Source: Fontibacter flavus
Lineage (GTDB): Bacteria; Bacteroidota; Bacteroidia; Cytophagales; Cyclobacteriaceae
NCBI RefSeq assembly: GCF_042432905.1
Contig: NZ_JBHLWI010000001.1
Coordinates: 124,001-188,000, forward strand
Length of the DNA: 64,000 nucleotides
Direction of reading: 5' to 3'
The notes beneath the pieces are model-generated. The model did not search any database, was not told the DNA's origin, and worked only from the letters and a program-made list of their open reading frames with translations. Position 1 is the stretch's first letter, and the number at the start of each line of letters is the position of its first letter. Shown one piece after another: positions 62,893 to 64,000 of the stretch. Made by a program: the position numbers and the translations under genes.

Positions 62893-63576
62893 TTATACGT
62901 TTAAAATAAAATCCACCGCCATCTGCGCGTGCAGCTGTGTAGTAGAAATCAAAGGAAAATCACTTTCCTCCTGTTTGATCAGCAAAGGCAGTTCAGTGCA
63001 GCCCATAATCATTCCCTCTGCCCCTTTTTTTGCCAAATACTTCATCTGGCATTTATAAAACTTTTTCGCTTCTTCTGTAAATTTCCCTTGGGTAAGTTCT
63101 TTGGATACGAATTCATGGGAAATGTCAATATATTCCACATCCGGAATAACCGTGTCAATATCAAAATGCTCCTTGAGGTAAGAAGGTATAAAAGAGCCCG
63201 TCATGGTAGGCCTATTGCCGAGCAATCCCAAAGTTTTCAATCCCTTTTCCTGAGCACTGCGGCCTATTGCCTCTGCAATATGCAAAATGGGAATATTGAT
63301 TTGCGGCTGCACAAAATCATATACCATATGGGGTGTATTGGCACAGATCAGGATTCCTTGCGCTCCTGCCCTTTCCAGATTACGGGCTGTTTCAAGATAT
63401 GTCTGATTGATCTTTTCTTTATTTTGCTCCCGCATCAACTGTATATTTTGACTATAAATCAGCAATGGAGGGTTTTGTTCATGGCCAATACGTTCGCCAG
63501 CCAGTTCATTGATCAATTTGTAATATTCTATAGTGGAGTGCCAAGAGGTTCCTCCAATCATTCCTAGTAGTTTCAT
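62893..63576 (-). CDS. aspartate/glutamate racemase family protein
   Basis: This 227-aa two-domain protein starts M-K-L-L-G-M-I-G-G-T-S-W-H-S-T. It has the two catalytic cysteines: one in I-C-A-N-T-P-H (near residue 83) and one in G-C-T-E-L-P-L. It most resembles broad aspartate racemases such as YgeA. It may supply D-amino acids for peptidoglycan or act on other amino acids. The -G-T-E-L-P- region and length are normal. It stands alone next to the heptad array. Confidence 0.9.
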   Translation of the reverse strand: MKLLGMIGGTSWHSTIEYYKLINELAGERIGHEQNPPLLIYSQNIQLMREQNKEKINQTYLETARNLERAGAQGILICANTPHMVYDFVQPQINIPILHIAEAIGRSAQEKGLKTLGLLGNRPTMTGSFIPSYLKEHFDIDTVIPDVEYIDISHEFVSKELTQGKFTEEAKKFYKCQMKYLAKKGAEGMIMGCTELPLLIKQEESDFPLISTTQLHAQMAVDFILNV

Positions 63577-63696
63577 ATTGTCAAAATAAACAATGAATTC
63601 TTATATATTCGGTGACAATTGACACAGGAGTTCAGAAGAGAGAATCAACAGTTGCTCAGGAAAATATTGTTCAAACAGGCAAAGAACTTATGCAGT

Positions 63697-64000
63697 TCAT
63701 GCTTGTTTGTTGAAATAAGCAATGGCCTTATCCAAGTCTTCCTTGGTATCAATGGCAACGGCCTGATGGGTTGTTTTCACCATCCTGATAGTAACACCAT
63801 TCTCCAACAATCGCAGTTGCTCCAACATTTCGGTTTGTTCCAAGTCTGCCTTTGGCCATTGGGTAAAAGCCAAAAGTAAATCTTTACGATAAGCATAAAT
63901 CCCGACATGCTTCCAATATTGAACCGGGGTTCCAAGATCCCTGACATAAGGAATAGGTGACCTGCTGAAATAAAGGGCATTGCCGATCGTATCTGTCACC
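63697..64000 (-). CDS. kdsB: 3-deoxy-manno-octulosonate cytidylyltransferase, C-terminal part
   Basis: Only the last 100 or so residues are in the window; the frame stays open to the edge. The segment A-L-Y-F-S-R-S-P-I-P-Y, H-V-G-I-Y-A-Y-R, L-E-Q-T-E-M-L-E-Q-L-R-L-L-E-N-G and A-I-D-T-K-E-D-L is characteristic of KdsB. The enzyme makes CMP-Kdo for lipopolysaccharide core synthesis. The strand means that the gene starts beyond base 64000. Confidence 0.95.
   Translation of the reverse strand, partial: VTDTIGNALYFSRSPIPYVRDLGTPVQYWKHVGIYAYRKDLLLAFTQWPKADLEQTEMLEQLRLLENGVTIRMVKTTHQAVAIDTKEDLDKAIAYFNKQA

Noticed and set aside
62828..63058. 76-codon plus-strand ORF starting in the TTGGATT array
   Set aside because: Its N-terminus is a translated heptad repeat and the rest is antisense to the racemase gene.

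Overview
The window reads as chromosomal DNA from a Bacteroidota, most likely a Cytophagales/Cyclobacteriaceae-type bacterium. This rests on gene content rather than on any search. The evidence includes a subtilase with a type IX secretion sorting tail, a TamL/TamB pair, an arginine operon with an N-acylornithine carbamoyltransferase, TAnnTTTG-type -7 boxes, few Shine-Dalgarno sites, and 7-bp tandem arrays in intergenic DNA. I see no phage, plasmid, rRNA, tRNA, insertion sequence or CRISPR array. The region looks like stable core genome with small lineage-specific insertions.

Layout. 1-3.9 kb: end of a six-bladed propeller-like gene, a DsbA/FrnE oxidoreductase, a tiny zinc-ribbon membrane protein, an XRE-Fic gene with an apparent self-operator, and a class V aminotransferase. 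4.1-12.6 kb: an eight-gene arginine operon (GNAT-argG-argC-argD-argF'-argB-argE-argH). Its carbamoyltransferase carries Val at the residue that separates acetyl- from succinyl-ornithine enzymes, so the pathway may run on succinylated intermediates. 12.6-17.6 kb, minus strand: a YceI/porin/YceI cluster, a 558-aa protein with a phosphorylase-like motif, and a DinB protein. 17.6-23.6 kb: an M28 peptidase, then PIG-L deacetylase / 33-34-aa membrane peptide / sodium-solute symporter, translationally coupled on the minus strand. 23.7-32.3 kb, minus strand: TPR protein with gyrA, an outer-membrane protein, a duplicated exported protein, rpe, a type IX-secreted subtilase and its lipoprotein partner.

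32.4-38.8 kb, mostly plus strand: a TrpF-like pseudoenzyme beside hemF, PAP2, ribE (minus), pcm, a thioesterase, a possible HolD/UDG-fold protein, a DUF3817 protein and an APH-like kinase homologue. 38.9-43.2 kb, minus strand: a four-gene cluster of exported proteins of unknown function. At least three seem to share one domain, and the last is an 817-aa leucine-rich-repeat protein built from three tandem modules. I consider this the best candidate for an undescribed system. 43.5-48.8 kb: a TlpA-type thiol protein with gatB, then alaS, divergent from an M23 peptidase. 50.2-57.5 kb: tamL and tamB. 58-64 kb: a collagen-like lipoprotein flanked by copies of a 39-bp palindromic repeat, a coupled pair ending in the CCA-adding enzyme, a TPR protein, a GNAT, an Asp/Glu racemase, and the C-terminal part of kdsB.

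The three heptanucleotide arrays (near 50.1, 62.2 and 62.8 kb) each end within a few bases of the stop codon of a minus-strand gene. That placement may not be chance. All product names come from reading motifs by eye; none was checked against a database.
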